Under the pieces are notes generated by a model, which did no database searches, was not told the origin of the DNA, and saw nothing but the letters and a program-made list of their open reading frames with translations. From Candidatus Nitrosotenuis cloacae (GTDB lineage: Archaea > Thermoproteota > Nitrososphaeria > Nitrososphaerales > Nitrosopumilaceae), in NCBI RefSeq assembly GCF_026768455.1, contig NZ_JAPPVQ010000007.1, positions 1-64,000 on the forward strand: a stretch of 64,000 nucleotides of DNA. The letters run 5' to 3'. Both the position numbers and the translations under genes were made by a program. Positions 1 to 8,858 of the stretch are shown here, one piece after another; within the stretch, counting starts at the first letter, position 1, and the number at the start of each line of letters is the position of its first letter.

Positions 1-573
1 AACAAAGACCCGCAGTCGTATGTTGACAGGTACCAAAACGAGGCGCAGTTCCGCGACTGGTTTGACAGAAACTTTCCAGGAGAAACAATCTATTCTGTTC
101 TTCAAGTAGAAGAGCCAGAGCCTGCCCCGGACGCATCGCAGTGCGGACCTGGAACGCACCTTGAGGGCGGAGTCTGCGTTCTTGATAAGGTGGCATCTGA
201 GGGCGGTGGATGCCTGATTGCGACTGCCGCATACGGTACGGAGCTTGCACCACAGGTGCAGCAGCTAAGGGAGCTGCGTGACGGCACGCTGGTTGGCACA
301 AGTTCAGGACATGCGTTCCTGAGCGGATTTAACGCGTTCTACTATTCGTTTTCACCCACCGTATCTGACTGGGAGAGGCAAAGCCCTCTGTTCAAGGAGG
401 TGGTAAGGACGGCACTGACTCCGATGCTTTCCACATTGTCTATTCTCAACTATGTGGACATTGACTCCGAGTCCGAGGTGCTCGGATACGGAATCGGAAT
501 AATTCTGATGAACATCGGAATGTACTTTGTAGCACCCGCAGTTGTAATACTCAAACTGCGAAAGCTGTTTTAG
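1..573 (+). CDS. CFI-box surface protein, 3' part (5' end outside window)
   Basis: The frame is open from base 1, so this is the last 190 residues of a longer protein. Around residues 46-60 it carries a CGPGTxLxxGxCV motif that recurs in the secreted protein at 46883-47725. At about residue 71 the segment CLIATAAYGT opens a CFI-box C-terminal domain, followed by the usual LRELRD stretch, YY and SP positions. A hydrophobic segment near residues 160-185 and a basic tail end the protein. This C-terminal domain is a recurrent tail of exported archaeal and bacterial proteins, so a cell-surface location is likely; its role is unknown. The stop codon overlaps the stop of the convergent MFS gene by 3 bases. 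Confidence 0.8.
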   Translation, partial: NKDPQSYVDRYQNEAQFRDWFDRNFPGETIYSVLQVEEPEPAPDASQCGPGTHLEGGVCVLDKVASEGGGCLIATAAYGTELAPQVQQLRELRDGTLVGTSSGHAFLSGFNAFYYSFSPTVSDWERQSPLFKEVVRTALTPMLSTLSILNYVDIDSESEVLGYGIGIILMNIGMYFVAPAVVILKLRKLF

Positions 574-1715
574 GAAGCGACAGGGTCCAGCGTCTTTTTA
601 CGCATCACACAGAGAGCCGATACGCCGATTCCTATCACAAAGAACACCAGATACGGCACGGCATTGCCTGAAAACTCTGAGATCAGCCCTGCAGAAATTG
701 GACCAATGGACCACCCGATTCCAAACGTCGTCTCATATGCGCCAATTGTGGCACCAGAGTTTTCCCTTCTCGTCTTTCTTAGGATTATCTCAAGCGTGAG
801 GGGGAATATGATGCTGAATCCAAATCCCATGAACAGCATCGCAACTGCAAACTCGATTATGGAATGGGAGTAAAACGAGATCAAAAGTCCTGTGGAAATG
901 CACAAAGTGGATGCGACAAGCACCAAGCTTGTGTGCCTTGCCAGCCTTTCTGTCATGGCCAGCGTGGCGACTCGGGCTGCGCCAAACACAAAGTATAGCG
1001 CCTCTATGTGGGTTGCAGACATGCTCCTGTCATTTAGGAATGCGGGGTATATTGTCAAAATCATGCCAAATGAGGATGCGCAGTAAATCAGGATGGCAAT
1101 CACGTGCGGGAACCTTGCAATCTCTTTGATTGCGGAAAGGTCGAACCGGTGTGCCATTGGCGCGTGGTTCTTTGATGCCTTTAGCGAAAATATTATCGCG
1201 GACGCCATTACAAATGTGGCAATCTGGAAGAGCATCCTGTAGCTTACGTCCAGTCCGTCAAGGAGGAACGTGCCAATTAGCGGACCTATCATGAACCCTG
1301 AGACGAAAAATCCTGTAAATCGCCCGATGTTCTTTACGCGCGATTCAGGCGTGCTGGCATTTGAGATGATTGCCTCCGCAGGCGGCCAGAAAAATGCGTG
1401 TGCAACGCCTGTGAGTGCGCGCAACGCCATTATCTCCGGAACTGATCTTGCCACCGACAAGAGCATGGTGGCTGCCGAGTTTATCACGATTCCAAGCGAG
1501 AGCAGTCTTGCATTGTTGAACCTCCCAAGCAGCATTCCGACCAGCACGGGGATGAACATGTATGGCACAAAGTTTGCAAGGCCAATCAGTCCCAACTCCG
1601 CATAAGATGCGCCAATCTCGTTTTTTGCAAAGATTGGCACGATTGGATTGTGGATTCCGTACGATATCCCAATTAACAATCCGATTACGTTTACTAGTGC
1701 AAGAGTCCTGTTCAT
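570..1715 (-). CDS. MFS transporter
   Basis: This 381-residue protein is hydrophobic throughout, with repeated membrane-length segments and a short basic loop LLGRFNNARLL after the second or third helix, typical of the major facilitator superfamily. Length fits a 12-helix carrier. The substrate cannot be read from the sequence; drug or metabolite efflux is common for such proteins. It follows the methyltransferase gene with a 4-base ATGA overlap, so the two are co-transcribed. A second MFS gene of similar size lies at 33206-34300. Confidence 0.85.
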   Translation of the reverse strand: MNRTLALVNVIGLLIGISYGIHNPIVPIFAKNEIGASYAELGLIGLANFVPYMFIPVLVGMLLGRFNNARLLSLGIVINSAATMLLSVARSVPEIMALRALTGVAHAFFWPPAEAIISNASTPESRVKNIGRFTGFFVSGFMIGPLIGTFLLDGLDVSYRMLFQIATFVMASAIIFSLKASKNHAPMAHRFDLSAIKEIARFPHVIAILIYCASSFGMILTIYPAFLNDRSMSATHIEALYFVFGAARVATLAMTERLARHTSLVLVASTLCISTGLLISFYSHSIIEFAVAMLFMGFGFSIIFPLTLEIILRKTRRENSGATIGAYETTFGIGWSIGPISAGLISEFSGNAVPYLVFFVIGIGVSALCVMRKKTLDPVAS

Positions 1716-2404
1716 TTGTAGGCTGCGACCATTATTGCGCCGCCCATAAGATCTTTTTCAAATTCCACGCGGGAGAACTTTTCTAGGAGCATCTGCTCCA
1801 GTTTTTTATTCTGCGGCCATCTCTTGTATGTGCCGTACAGCGTGGCAAACTTGAGGCCGAGCTTGCCCCCAACTGAGAATGCAATCACGGGCAGAATCAT
1901 TCTCAGATAAAGTGAAACTCCGGCGCGTATTATTGGGCTGTCGGGCTTTCCTAGGTCCACTATGACAAACCGCCCGCCTTTTTTTAGCACTCTGTGAATC
2001 TCGGATATCGCAATCTTTAGGCTGATTGCATCTCGAAGCGAATAGCCGCACAGCACTGCGTCAAATGATTCCTCTCTGAACGGTATGTTCTCAAAGACAC
2101 CGCACGACATGTCTGGGGTCTTTTCAAAGTATGTCCCGGTGTTTTTGAGCATCGGAACAAGTGGATCATAAAGTGTTATCTTGATTCCTCCATTGCAGAT
2201 CCTCTCTGCAGTCTTTGACATGTTTCCAAAACCCGAGCCGGCATCAAGTATCGAGTCGCCCTGGTTGACGCGTCCACGTATCCCGCGGTTTCGGTGCTCG
2301 ACGTCCTTCCCAAGCGATATGTACGAGTTTACCTTGTCGTATACTGGAATTATCTCGCGCAATACTGCGATTACTTCGCCCCAGTAGCTGCTACCAAGCC
2401 CCAT
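1712..2404 (-). CDS. UbiE/MenG-like SAM methyltransferase
   Basis: A 230-residue class I methyltransferase. The SAM-binding loop DAGSGFGNMS is at about residues 54-63. The N-terminal YDKVNSYISLGKD and the central FDAVLCGYSLRDA match the UbiE/MenG family that C-methylates quinone rings. Thaumarchaeota are known to make menaquinones, so a role in quinone synthesis is a reasonable inference, but other substrates are possible. A TATA-like box at 2423-2431 lies about 25 bases before the ATG, giving a leaderless start. It overlaps the downstream MFS gene by 4 bases. Confidence 0.8.
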   Translation of the reverse strand: MGLGSSYWGEVIAVLREIIPVYDKVNSYISLGKDVEHRNRGIRGRVNQGDSILDAGSGFGNMSKTAERICNGGIKITLYDPLVPMLKNTGTYFEKTPDMSCGVFENIPFREESFDAVLCGYSLRDAISLKIAISEIHRVLKKGGRFVIVDLGKPDSPIIRAGVSLYLRMILPVIAFSVGGKLGLKFATLYGTYKRWPQNKKLEQMLLEKFSRVEFEKDLMGGAIMVAAYK

Positions 2405-2422
2405 TTGGAATTCTACCCATCA

Positions 2423-2431
2423 GCTATAATT
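2423..2431 (-). promoter_or_regulatory. TATA box for the UbiE-like gene
   Basis: On the minus strand the bases read ATTATAGCT, with the centre about 23 bases upstream of the ATG at 2404. This is the archaeal spacing for a leaderless transcript and lies in the 37-base gap after the proteasome gene. Confidence 0.45.
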
Positions 2432-2441
2432 TGTACTATGG

Positions 2442-3173
2442 CTAGGACTGCTTTGGAAACTTTTCTTTTGCCACCTTGGAGTATCTCTCAAGGTCGGCGT
2501 CGCTTATCTTTTCTATGACTTTTTTGTCTGTCGTTATCTTTGCCATCTTGATGTGCTTCATGCCGTCCTTTTGCTCGCTTTTCAGATCAATTGCGGCAAT
2601 TGCAAGAGCTGACGCCTCGTCAATTGACATGCCGTCCTTGTAGTTCTTCTCCAAGAATGCGTTTACATCTTCAGAGCCTGCGCCTATTGCCACTGCCGCA
2701 TACGAAACGTACGTCCCGCTCGGGTCTGTGACGTAGATTAGGTTGCCCCTCTGGTCTACTCCTGAAATGATTAGTGATACGCCAAATGGCCTGACGCCTG
2801 AATACTGGGTGTACTGGTGGCACTTGTCTGCTAGGTGCTTTGCCACAGTCTCTACGTCCACCTGCATGTCGTAGATTAGCCTGTGGCTCTGGGAGAACGA
2901 TCTTGCGTCGTCTACCTGAGTTCGGGCATCTGGAATGTAGCCTGCAGCTGCAACTCCGATGTGATCATCCACCTGGAATATTTTTTGCGTGATTCCTGCA
3001 GCTTGGAGCTTTCGTGGGATCTCCTCTACTGCCATGATGATGCCGTCCTTTGCCTTTATGCCTATTGCCAGCGTTCCGCGCTTTACCGTCTCTATTGCGT
3101 ACTCTACTTGGTATATTCTTCCATCCGGAGAGTACATTGTAGGAGTCATGTCGTATCCGCGTGCTGGCATCAT
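2442..3173 (-). CDS. psmA: Proteasome subunit alpha
   Basis: This 243-residue protein is the alpha subunit of the archaeal 20S proteasome, which forms the gated outer rings of the particle. The N-terminal gate/H0 signature YDMTPTMYSPDGRIYQVEYAIE-like region (residues 7-28) is characteristic, and the length is normal for the family. It starts with two consecutive ATG codons. A minus-strand TATA-like CTTAAATT at 3198-3205 lies about 29 bases upstream, so the mRNA is nearly leaderless. The beta subunit is not in this window. Confidence 0.97.
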   Translation of the reverse strand: MMPARGYDMTPTMYSPDGRIYQVEYAIETVKRGTLAIGIKAKDGIIMAVEEIPRKLQAAGITQKIFQVDDHIGVAAAGYIPDARTQVDDARSFSQSHRLIYDMQVDVETVAKHLADKCHQYTQYSGVRPFGVSLIISGVDQRGNLIYVTDPSGTYVSYAAVAIGAGSEDVNAFLEKNYKDGMSIDEASALAIAAIDLKSEQKDGMKHIKMAKITTDKKVIEKISDADLERYSKVAKEKFPKQS

Positions 3174-3197
3174 GATGATACAGCTTTCTCTGCTGTC

Positions 3198-3205
3198 AAT
3201 TTAAG
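3198..3205 (-). promoter_or_regulatory. TATA box for psmA
   Basis: Minus-strand CTTAAATT centred about 29 bases before the psmA ATG in the 123-base divergent gap with the winged-helix gene. Confidence 0.45.
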
Positions 3206-3259
3206 CGTTAGTTGGGATCTCAGCCATGATCAGCGAATATGGTATGGATTTGGAAATAG

Positions 3260-3269
3260 TGTTTTAAAG
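3260..3269 (+). promoter_or_regulatory. TATA box for the winged-helix gene
   Basis: TGTTTTAAAG sits about 31 bases upstream of the ATG at 3297, the usual archaeal TATA distance. Together with the psmA box it makes this gap a divergent promoter region. Confidence 0.4.
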
Positions 3270-3296
3270 TAAAATGCCCACTCTAGCATATCCGAT

Positions 3297-3677
3297 ATGA
3301 GCATGGAAAAACTAGTTGAGATCAGGCAGATGATCCAGCGGTCCCCAAGTGCGCGCGCCCCTGACAGGGACGCGCAAAGACTCTTGCTGTACGTGTTTAC
3401 TACGACTCGGGGCGGCTTTACGAGGCTGCAGATGATATTGCATCTCTCAAGAGTGCCGATGAACACAAACCAGCTTGCGCACGCAATGAACCTGGACTAC
3501 AAGGCAGCGCAACACCATCTGGAGGTGCTTGAGAAAAACAACCTTGTCACAAAGATGGGCGACAAGTACGGCGCGCTGTTCTACCTCTCAAACTATCTTG
3601 AGGCAAACATACTGGCGCTGGACTTGGTGGTATCGAGCCTAGAAAGGCAGATGAGTAGAAAAAAAGTGTACCTGTGA
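3297..3677 (+). CDS. Winged-helix DNA-binding regulator
   Basis: A 126-residue protein whose middle (about residues 42-100) fits an ArsR/MarR-like winged helix: FTRLQMILHLSRVPMNTNQLAHAMNLDYKAAQHHLEVLEKNNLV contains helix 2, the recognition helix and the start of the wing. The C-terminal LALDLVVSSLERQM could be a dimer helix. No metal-binding Cys pair of the ArsR type is visible. Such small regulators are numerous in Thaumarchaeota; its target is unknown. It abuts the convergent oxidase-like gene without a gap. Confidence 0.75.
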   Translation: MSMEKLVEIRQMIQRSPSARAPDRDAQRLLLYVFTTTRGGFTRLQMILHLSRVPMNTNQLAHAMNLDYKAAQHHLEVLEKNNLVTKMGDKYGALFYLSNYLEANILALDLVVSSLERQMSRKKVYL

Positions 3678-4043
3678 CTAGACCTGAATTGCAAATACGA
3701 CCGGTTCGCCCTTTCTGATGAACATGCTTACCATCTTTGCTCGAAATCCATACTTTTTGTTCCGCATCTGAATTGCCCGCCTTGTCTCAGAGTCGTCTGC
3801 AAATCGGGCCCTGCCTGAAACCCAGTCGCCCTTTGACTCGCCCCTCATGCCGCACGGCATAATCCTTACATCCTGATTGTTCTTGATTCGCTTTACCTTT
3901 CCCGTGTTCTTTGTGGTTGTGACAAAAATCTGATTGTCGTGTATGGTAAACCACACAGGTGTCTGCACCGCCTGTCCGCTTTTCTTGTATGTCTCCAAGC
4001 TGATGTAACTGTGCTTTTCAAGGTCTGCAATCTTTGAACTCAT
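3678..4043 (-). CDS. PPOX-class flavin/F420-dependent oxidoreductase-like protein
   Basis: A 121-residue split-barrel protein. The order TYKKSGQAVQTPVWF, then TTTKNTGKVKRIKNNQDVRIMPC, then GDWVSGRARF is typical of the pyridoxamine 5'-phosphate oxidase-like fold, in particular the short PPOX class F420-dependent proteins. The cofactor (FMN, F420 or none) and substrate cannot be decided by eye. It is transcribed away from glutamate dehydrogenase from a shared gap of about 85 bases. Confidence 0.75.
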   Translation of the reverse strand: MSSKIADLEKHSYISLETYKKSGQAVQTPVWFTIHDNQIFVTTTKNTGKVKRIKNNQDVRIMPCGMRGESKGDWVSGRARFADDSETRRAIQMRNKKYGFRAKMVSMFIRKGEPVVFAIQV

Positions 4044-4090
4044 GCATGGGAAATGTCTGATCGATTATTTTAGGGAATCCTGTTTCAAAA

Positions 4091-4099
4091 ACTTAAATA
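4091..4099 (+). promoter_or_regulatory. TATA box for glutamate dehydrogenase
   Basis: ACTTAAATA is centred about 34 bases before the TTG at 4129. It favours that TTG over the earlier in-frame ATG at 4042, which lies upstream of the box. Confidence 0.45.
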
Positions 4100-4128
4100 G
4101 AATCTGCCTTCACCAGATCTCGATAAAT

Positions 4129-5400
4129 TTGGTTCAAGCAGATCCTTGGAAGAACGCTTTGCAGCAACTTGATGATGCTTGCGCAATTCTGAAAATAGAG
4201 AAGGGGGTAAGAGATTACCTTGCAGAACCAAACAAGGTGCTGCGCGTAAAACTTCCAGTGAAGATGGACAACGGAAAGATTAGAGTCTTCACCGGATTTA
4301 GAAGCCAGCACAACAACGACAGAGGCCCGTACAAGGGAGGCATCAGATTCTTCGACCCAGAGGGCGGAATCGAGTACATGGAAAAGGAAGTCAAGGCACT
4401 ATCTGCCTGGATGACTTGGAAGTGCGCAGTAGTTGATGTCCCACTCGGCGGGGGAAAGGGCGGAATCTTTGTCAATGCCAAAAAAGAGAAGCTCAGTGAA
4501 AACGAGCTTGAAAAGCTGACAAGAAGGTACGCCTATGCCGTGTCTGAAATAATCGGACCGAAAAAGGACATTCCGGCACCTGATGTCTACACGACCGGCA
4601 AAGAGATGGCACAGATTATGGACGTATACGGTAAATTATCTGGAAACGAATCCGAGCCGGGTGTGATCACGGGCAAACCACTCTCACTTGGTGGCTCGCT
4701 TGCAAGAAACGTTGCAACGGGTCTTGGATGCGCATACTGTATCCGAGAGGCGGCAAAAACAATTGGGCTCAAACTACGGGGCGCAAAGGTCGTCATACAG
4801 GGGTATGGTAACGCAGGAACATTTGCAGCCGAGTATCTTGAAAAGATGGGCGCAAAGATAATCGCAGTGTCCGACTCAAGAGGCTCGATAATCAACCCGA
4901 AAGGACTTGATTCAAAGAAGGTACTTGAGTTCAAGAACAAGACCGGCTCCGTCGTTGGCTATCCTGGTAGCAAAAAGATCTCTACTGAAGAACTGCTCAC
5001 AACAAAGTGTGATGTTCTGATTCCGGCAGCGCTGGAAAATCAGATCAACGCAAGCATTGCAAAGAAACTGCAGTGCAAAATAATTGCCGAAGCTGCAAAC
5101 GGCCCTACGATGCCGGAGGCAGACCCGATCATATACAACAAAAAGATAATCGTACTTCCGGACATTCTGGCAAACTCTGGCGGTGTCTGTATCTCGTACC
5201 TGGAATGGGTGCAAAACAACATGGGATACTACTGGACATTCGACGAGGTTGCAGAAAAGATGGAACACCACATAACGCGGGGATTCAATGACACGCTTGC
5301 ACTGTCGAAAAAGTACAAGATCGACATGAGGCGCGCGGCAATGGTTTTGGCGGTGACTCGAGTTGTCGAGGCATTCAAAGCAAAAGGCCTTTGGCCATAA
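4129..5400 (+). CDS. gdhA: Glutamate dehydrogenase
   Basis: A 423-residue Glu/Leu/Phe/Val dehydrogenase that interconverts glutamate with 2-oxoglutarate and ammonium, here the link between nitrogen assimilation and central carbon. Visible motifs are the substrate-binding GPYKGGIRF, the catalytic-lysine region MTWKCAVVDVPLGGGKGG, and a Rossmann fold VVIQGYGNAGTFAAEYLEKMGAKI. The frame is open from an ATG at 4042, but those extra 29 residues have no counterpart in the family and lie across the promoter. I therefore place the start at TTG 4129, which gives the usual length. A T-rich terminator follows. Confidence 0.95.
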   Translation: MVQADPWKNALQQLDDACAILKIEKGVRDYLAEPNKVLRVKLPVKMDNGKIRVFTGFRSQHNNDRGPYKGGIRFFDPEGGIEYMEKEVKALSAWMTWKCAVVDVPLGGGKGGIFVNAKKEKLSENELEKLTRRYAYAVSEIIGPKKDIPAPDVYTTGKEMAQIMDVYGKLSGNESEPGVITGKPLSLGGSLARNVATGLGCAYCIREAAKTIGLKLRGAKVVIQGYGNAGTFAAEYLEKMGAKIIAVSDSRGSIINPKGLDSKKVLEFKNKTGSVVGYPGSKKISTEELLTTKCDVLIPAALENQINASIAKKLQCKIIAEAANGPTMPEADPIIYNKKIIVLPDILANSGGVCISYLEWVQNNMGYYWTFDEVAEKMEHHITRGFNDTLALSKKYKIDMRRAAMVLAVTRVVEAFKAKGLWP

Positions 5401-5405
5401 ACTCC

Positions 5406-5419
5406 TCTTTTTCATTTTA
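5406..5419 (+). terminator. T-rich terminator after glutamate dehydrogenase
   Basis: TCTTTTTCATTTTA follows the stop codon within 20 bases. Archaeal termination uses such T-rich tracts without a hairpin. Confidence 0.4.
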
Positions 5420-5455
5420 TAATGGCTAAAATTGGGTTCGTTCCCTCGAACAAGC

Positions 5456-5974
5456 ATGGCCAACAAGCACACGCTGGTTGTAATTGCCTCGATTGCAGTC
5501 ATTGCTGGCGCAATCGGCTACTCGTCGCTTGGTGTCCTGTCCCTTGACGACGTGCAGTCTAGGTGGTTCCAGCAGGGCAACTTTGACTATTCACTACTGC
5601 TGTTTGGCGGAAAGGTGCTAGTCTGCAACAACTCTGACTTTCAGTCACACATCAAGTCGTACTCGTTTAAGATGGACTATGACGGAGGCGACCTTGGGAC
5701 GTTTGTCGCATCTGGCGCAAGCATTGCGCCACACACTGCTGCAACAATGAATGGCAAGTTTGTCACAGGCGACAAGAGGGTGTCCGAATCGATGCTGTCT
5801 TTTATCAACACGGAACTGAACGGGCGCGACGTCTCAAGAATCGACGCAGGCAAAATGTCAGTTGTAGTTACAAAAGAGACTGCAATAATGGGGTTCATCC
5901 CAGTATCTGTGTCGCAGGAATATTCTGGCGAGGAGTTTTTGAATATGATGAACCAAAAGACAGACTGTGACTAG
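5456..5974 (+). CDS. Membrane-anchored or secreted protein of unknown function
   Basis: A 172-residue protein with an N-terminal hydrophobic helix (about residues 7-28, LVVIASIAVIAGAIGYSSLG) that is a signal anchor or signal peptide. The rest is soluble, with three Cys (VLVCNNS near residue 53 and a C-terminal TDCD). I do not recognise a domain; the alternating hydrophobic pattern suggests a beta-sandwich outside the membrane. An alternative TTG start at 5432 would add 8 residues; ATG 5456 leaves a normal basic N-terminus MANKH. It is one base from the glutamine amidotransferase gene, so they probably share an mRNA. Confidence 0.65.
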   Translation: MANKHTLVVIASIAVIAGAIGYSSLGVLSLDDVQSRWFQQGNFDYSLLLFGGKVLVCNNSDFQSHIKSYSFKMDYDGGDLGTFVASGASIAPHTAATMNGKFVTGDKRVSESMLSFINTELNGRDVSRIDAGKMSVVVTKETAIMGFIPVSVSQEYSGEEFLNMMNQKTDCD

Positions 5975-5975
5975 C

Positions 5976-6659
5976 ATGCAAAAAATTCTTGTCATACAAA
6001 ACGCACGACTTGAGGGGCCTGGCACCATTGGCAGGCTGCTGGAATCGGACGGGTTCGAACTGGAGACAATATTTGCAAAAAAGGAAGAGATACCGGTGCT
6101 TGATCACAAAATGGTGCTGGTTCTTGGCGCGCCGGAGAGTGCAAACGACGATCTTGCGTACCTAAAAGACGAGATGGATGTGATCAGGCAGGCAGTGCAA
6201 AATAAAATCCCGGTACTGGGCATCTGCCTTGGCTCGCAGCTGATGGCAAAGGCGCTTGGCGCAAGAGTGTATCCGGGGCCAAAAAAGGAGATTGGATTTT
6301 ATCATGATGTTGTGCCGTATGTCAAGTCCGGACTCTTTGATGGGATGTCAAGTCCGTTTGCCGTGTTCCACTGGCACGGCGACACGTTTGACATTCCGGA
6401 CGGGGCGCAGCGGCTGGCCCACTCTGGGCTATACAATCAGGCATTCCGGTACGGCAGCGCAGTCGGGGTCCAGTTCCACCTTGAGGTGGACGGCGACATT
6501 GTGAAATCGTGGCTTGATCACACAAAAGAAGACATCCCAGATTACATCGACCCGGACAAAATCCACTCGCAGATTGACTCACACATACCGAAGGTCCAAA
6601 AAAACATGGAAACCTTTTACAAAAACTTCCGATCGGAATTCAAACTTGCCAAAGTTTAA
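5976..6659 (+). CDS. Class I glutamine amidotransferase (GMP synthase-like)
   Basis: A 227-residue stand-alone class I amidotransferase domain. The nucleophile elbow LGICLGSQLMA holds the catalytic Cys, and VQFHLEVD supplies the His and Glu of the triad; FHWHGDTFDIP is the usual GMP synthase-like signature. Stand-alone members of this type hydrolyse glutamine or act on gamma-glutamyl compounds; no synthetase partner is adjacent, so the acceptor is unknown. A GTG at 5967 is an alternative start that would overlap the previous gene. Confidence 0.85.
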   Translation: MQKILVIQNARLEGPGTIGRLLESDGFELETIFAKKEEIPVLDHKMVLVLGAPESANDDLAYLKDEMDVIRQAVQNKIPVLGICLGSQLMAKALGARVYPGPKKEIGFYHDVVPYVKSGLFDGMSSPFAVFHWHGDTFDIPDGAQRLAHSGLYNQAFRYGSAVGVQFHLEVDGDIVKSWLDHTKEDIPDYIDPDKIHSQIDSHIPKVQKNMETFYKNFRSEFKLAKV

Positions 6660-6690
6660 TATAACAATCTAGGCAGTTCCCGATCACATT

Positions 6691-8802
6691 ATGAACTCCA
6701 CTCAAAAAATATTTGAAGAGACCATAAAAACAAGTCACAAAGTCATAACCGAAGAAGCATCAAAATCAATACTGAAAACATACGGAGTCAAAGTCCCTCC
6801 ATATGCGCTGGTAAAGTCTGCCGATGAGGCAGTCAAGGCCGCAAAGAAGATCGGATATCCGCTGGTCATGAAGATAGTCTCGCCGCAGATTCTGCACAAG
6901 ACCGACGTTGGTGGAGTAAAGGTCGGACTTGACAATGACGCAGATGTCAAAAAGACATTCAACGACATGTATGGAAGGCTCTCAAAGAAAAAGGGCGTGG
7001 AAATCAAAGGCGTCCTGCTGGAAAAGATGGTCCCCAAGGGAATCGAGATGATTGTGGGACTTCAGGTGGACCCGCAGTTCGGACCTGTGATGATGGTCGG
7101 ACTTGGCGGTGTAATGACTGAGGTTTTCAAGGATGTGGCATTTAGGATGCTGCCAATAACTACCGCAGACGCAAAGTCAATGATAAACGAGTTAAAGTCA
7201 TCAAAGTTATTCAAGGGATTCCGTGGAAGCGACCCAGTCGACCTAAACATGCTTGCAAAGGCGCTGGTCCAAATCGGAAAAATAGGCGTGGACAACGCCC
7301 AGTACGTCAACAGCATCGACTTTAATCCAATCGTGGTGTATCCAAAGTCGTACTTTGTAGTTGACGCAAAGATAATTCTTGCCCGAGAGGTAAACAAAAA
7401 AGCAATCTCAAAGGCTCAACCGGATGCGACATTCATGGAGACGTTCTTTACTCCAAAGTCTGTCGCACTAGTTGGCGCATCTGCAACACCTGGAAAGGTG
7501 GGTAACTCCGTCCTTGACAGCCTTGCAAAGCACGACTACAAGGGAAAGGTGTACCCAATCAACCCAAAGGCAGACCAGATACTCGGACTCAAGTGCTATC
7601 CATCAATTGAGGAGGTGCCTGATGCAATCGACCTGGTTGTGGTCTGCGTCGACCTCTCAGTAACACCTCCTGTTCTGGAGTCATGTGCCAAGAAGGGAAT
7701 CCACAACGTGGTGATTGTGTCCGGTGGAGGAAAGGAGCTCGGAGGAGAGAGGGCAGACTATGAGGCGCAAATCAAGGCGCTGGCCCTAAAGCACAAGATA
7801 AGAATCATCGGTCCAAACTGCATTGGAATGTTCAATGCGGCAAACAGACTCGACTGCGCATTCCAAGGCCAGGAAAGAATGGTCCGCGCAAAGCTTGGTC
7901 CTGTAGCAATACTTTCTCAATCTGGAACAATGGGAATCAGCTTCCTTGAGACTGCGGATACATTCGGTCTGTCCAAGATGATAAGCTACGGCAACAGGTC
8001 CGATGTGGACGAGGCCGACATGATCTGGTACCTTGCAAACGACCCGCAGACAAAGGTAATCGCATTATATGTTGAGGGCTTTGGGGATGGAAGAAAGTTC
8101 ATCAACACTGCCAAGCGCGTCATGAAGGAGAAGAAAAAGCCGATCGTAATCTGGAAGAGCGGAAGGACGGAGGCTGGCGCAAAGCAGGCAGCATCACACA
8201 CCGGCTCACTTGGGGGCTCTAATGCAATAATCATGGGGGCGCTCAAGCAGGCAGGAATCATATCAGTTGACAGCTACCAGGAACTGGCGGCGGTGACAAA
8301 GGCGCTGGCATGGCAGCCCGGCGCAAAGGGCAATCGCGCAGCAATGTGCAGCAACGGCGCAGGCCCGATGATTGGTGGAATAGACCACTTTGAGCGATTG
8401 GGGCTTGAGCTTGCAAAGGTCACGCCAAAGACGCTCAAGGAGCTAAAGGAGCACTTTCCACCAACGTACGTCATAGGCAAGGGCAATCCGGTGGATGTGA
8501 CCGGAGGTGCAAGTGCCGACGACTATAGGTACACCATCCAAAAGTTCATGGAGGATCCAAACGTCGACATCGTAATGCCGTGGTTTGTGTTCCAAGATGA
8601 CCCTCTAGAGGAGACCATCATCCAATATCTTGGCGAATTCTCGCGACAAAAGAAAAAACCGCTTCTCGTGGGTGGAAACGGCGGACCGTACACAAAGAAA
8701 GTGTCGGCCCTTATCGAAAAGGAAGGAGTCCCGGTGTATGACGATCTAAGGGACTGGGTAGCAGCAGCATCTGCACTACACCAATGGGGAAAGCATTCCT
8801 AA
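6691..8802 (+). CDS. ADP-forming acyl-CoA synthetase (probable 3-hydroxypropionyl-CoA synthetase)
   Basis: A 703-residue fused NDP-forming acyl-CoA synthetase. Residues 1-235 are the ATP-grasp half, with [25 protein letters not shown]-type nucleotide-binding signatures. From about residue 245 comes the CoA-binding Rossmann domain ([19 protein letters not shown]) and then the ligase domains. The phospho-His is in [10 protein letters not shown] near residue 505. In Nitrosopumilus maritimus the homologous gene beside a crotonase (Nmar_1309 next to Nmar_1308) was characterised as the 3-hydroxypropionyl-CoA synthetase of the energy-saving 3HP/4HB carbon-fixation cycle. The same adjacency here supports that assignment over the paralogous 4-hydroxybutyrate enzyme, but specificity is inferred. 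Confidence 0.88.
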   Translation: MNSTQKIFEETIKTSHKVITEEASKSILKTYGVKVPPYALVKSADEAVKAAKKIGYPLVMKIVSPQILHKTDVGGVKVGLDNDADVKKTFNDMYGRLSKKKGVEIKGVLLEKMVPKGIEMIVGLQVDPQFGPVMMVGLGGVMTEVFKDVAFRMLPITTADAKSMINELKSSKLFKGFRGSDPVDLNMLAKALVQIGKIGVDNAQYVNSIDFNPIVVYPKSYFVVDAKIILAREVNKKAISKAQPDATFMETFFTPKSVALVGASATPGKVGNSVLDSLAKHDYKGKVYPINPKADQILGLKCYPSIEEVPDAIDLVVVCVDLSVTPPVLESCAKKGIHNVVIVSGGGKELGGERADYEAQIKALALKHKIRIIGPNCIGMFNAANRLDCAFQGQERMVRAKLGPVAILSQSGTMGISFLETADTFGLSKMISYGNRSDVDEADMIWYLANDPQTKVIALYVEGFGDGRKFINTAKRVMKEKKKPIVIWKSGRTEAGAKQAASHTGSLGGSNAIIMGALKQAGIISVDSYQELAAVTKALAWQPGAKGNRAAMCSNGAGPMIGGIDHFERLGLELAKVTPKTLKELKEHFPPTYVIGKGNPVDVTGGASADDYRYTIQKFMEDPNVDIVMPWFVFQDDPLEETIIQYLGEFSRQKKKPLLVGGNGGPYTKKVSALIEKEGVPVYDDLRDWVAAASALHQWGKHS

Positions 8803-8825
8803 TCCCTCCAAATTTTCCCCCTGAA

Positions 8826-8835
8826 ACATTTATTT
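8826..8835 (+). promoter_or_regulatory. TATA box for the crotonase gene
   Basis: CATTTATTTC is centred about 28 bases before ATG 8859. It lies after the synthetase stop, showing that the crotonase has its own promoter and that the ATG at 8784, inside the previous gene, is not the start. Confidence 0.5.
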
Positions 8836-8858
8836 CAAACCTAAAATCGGATCCAGTC

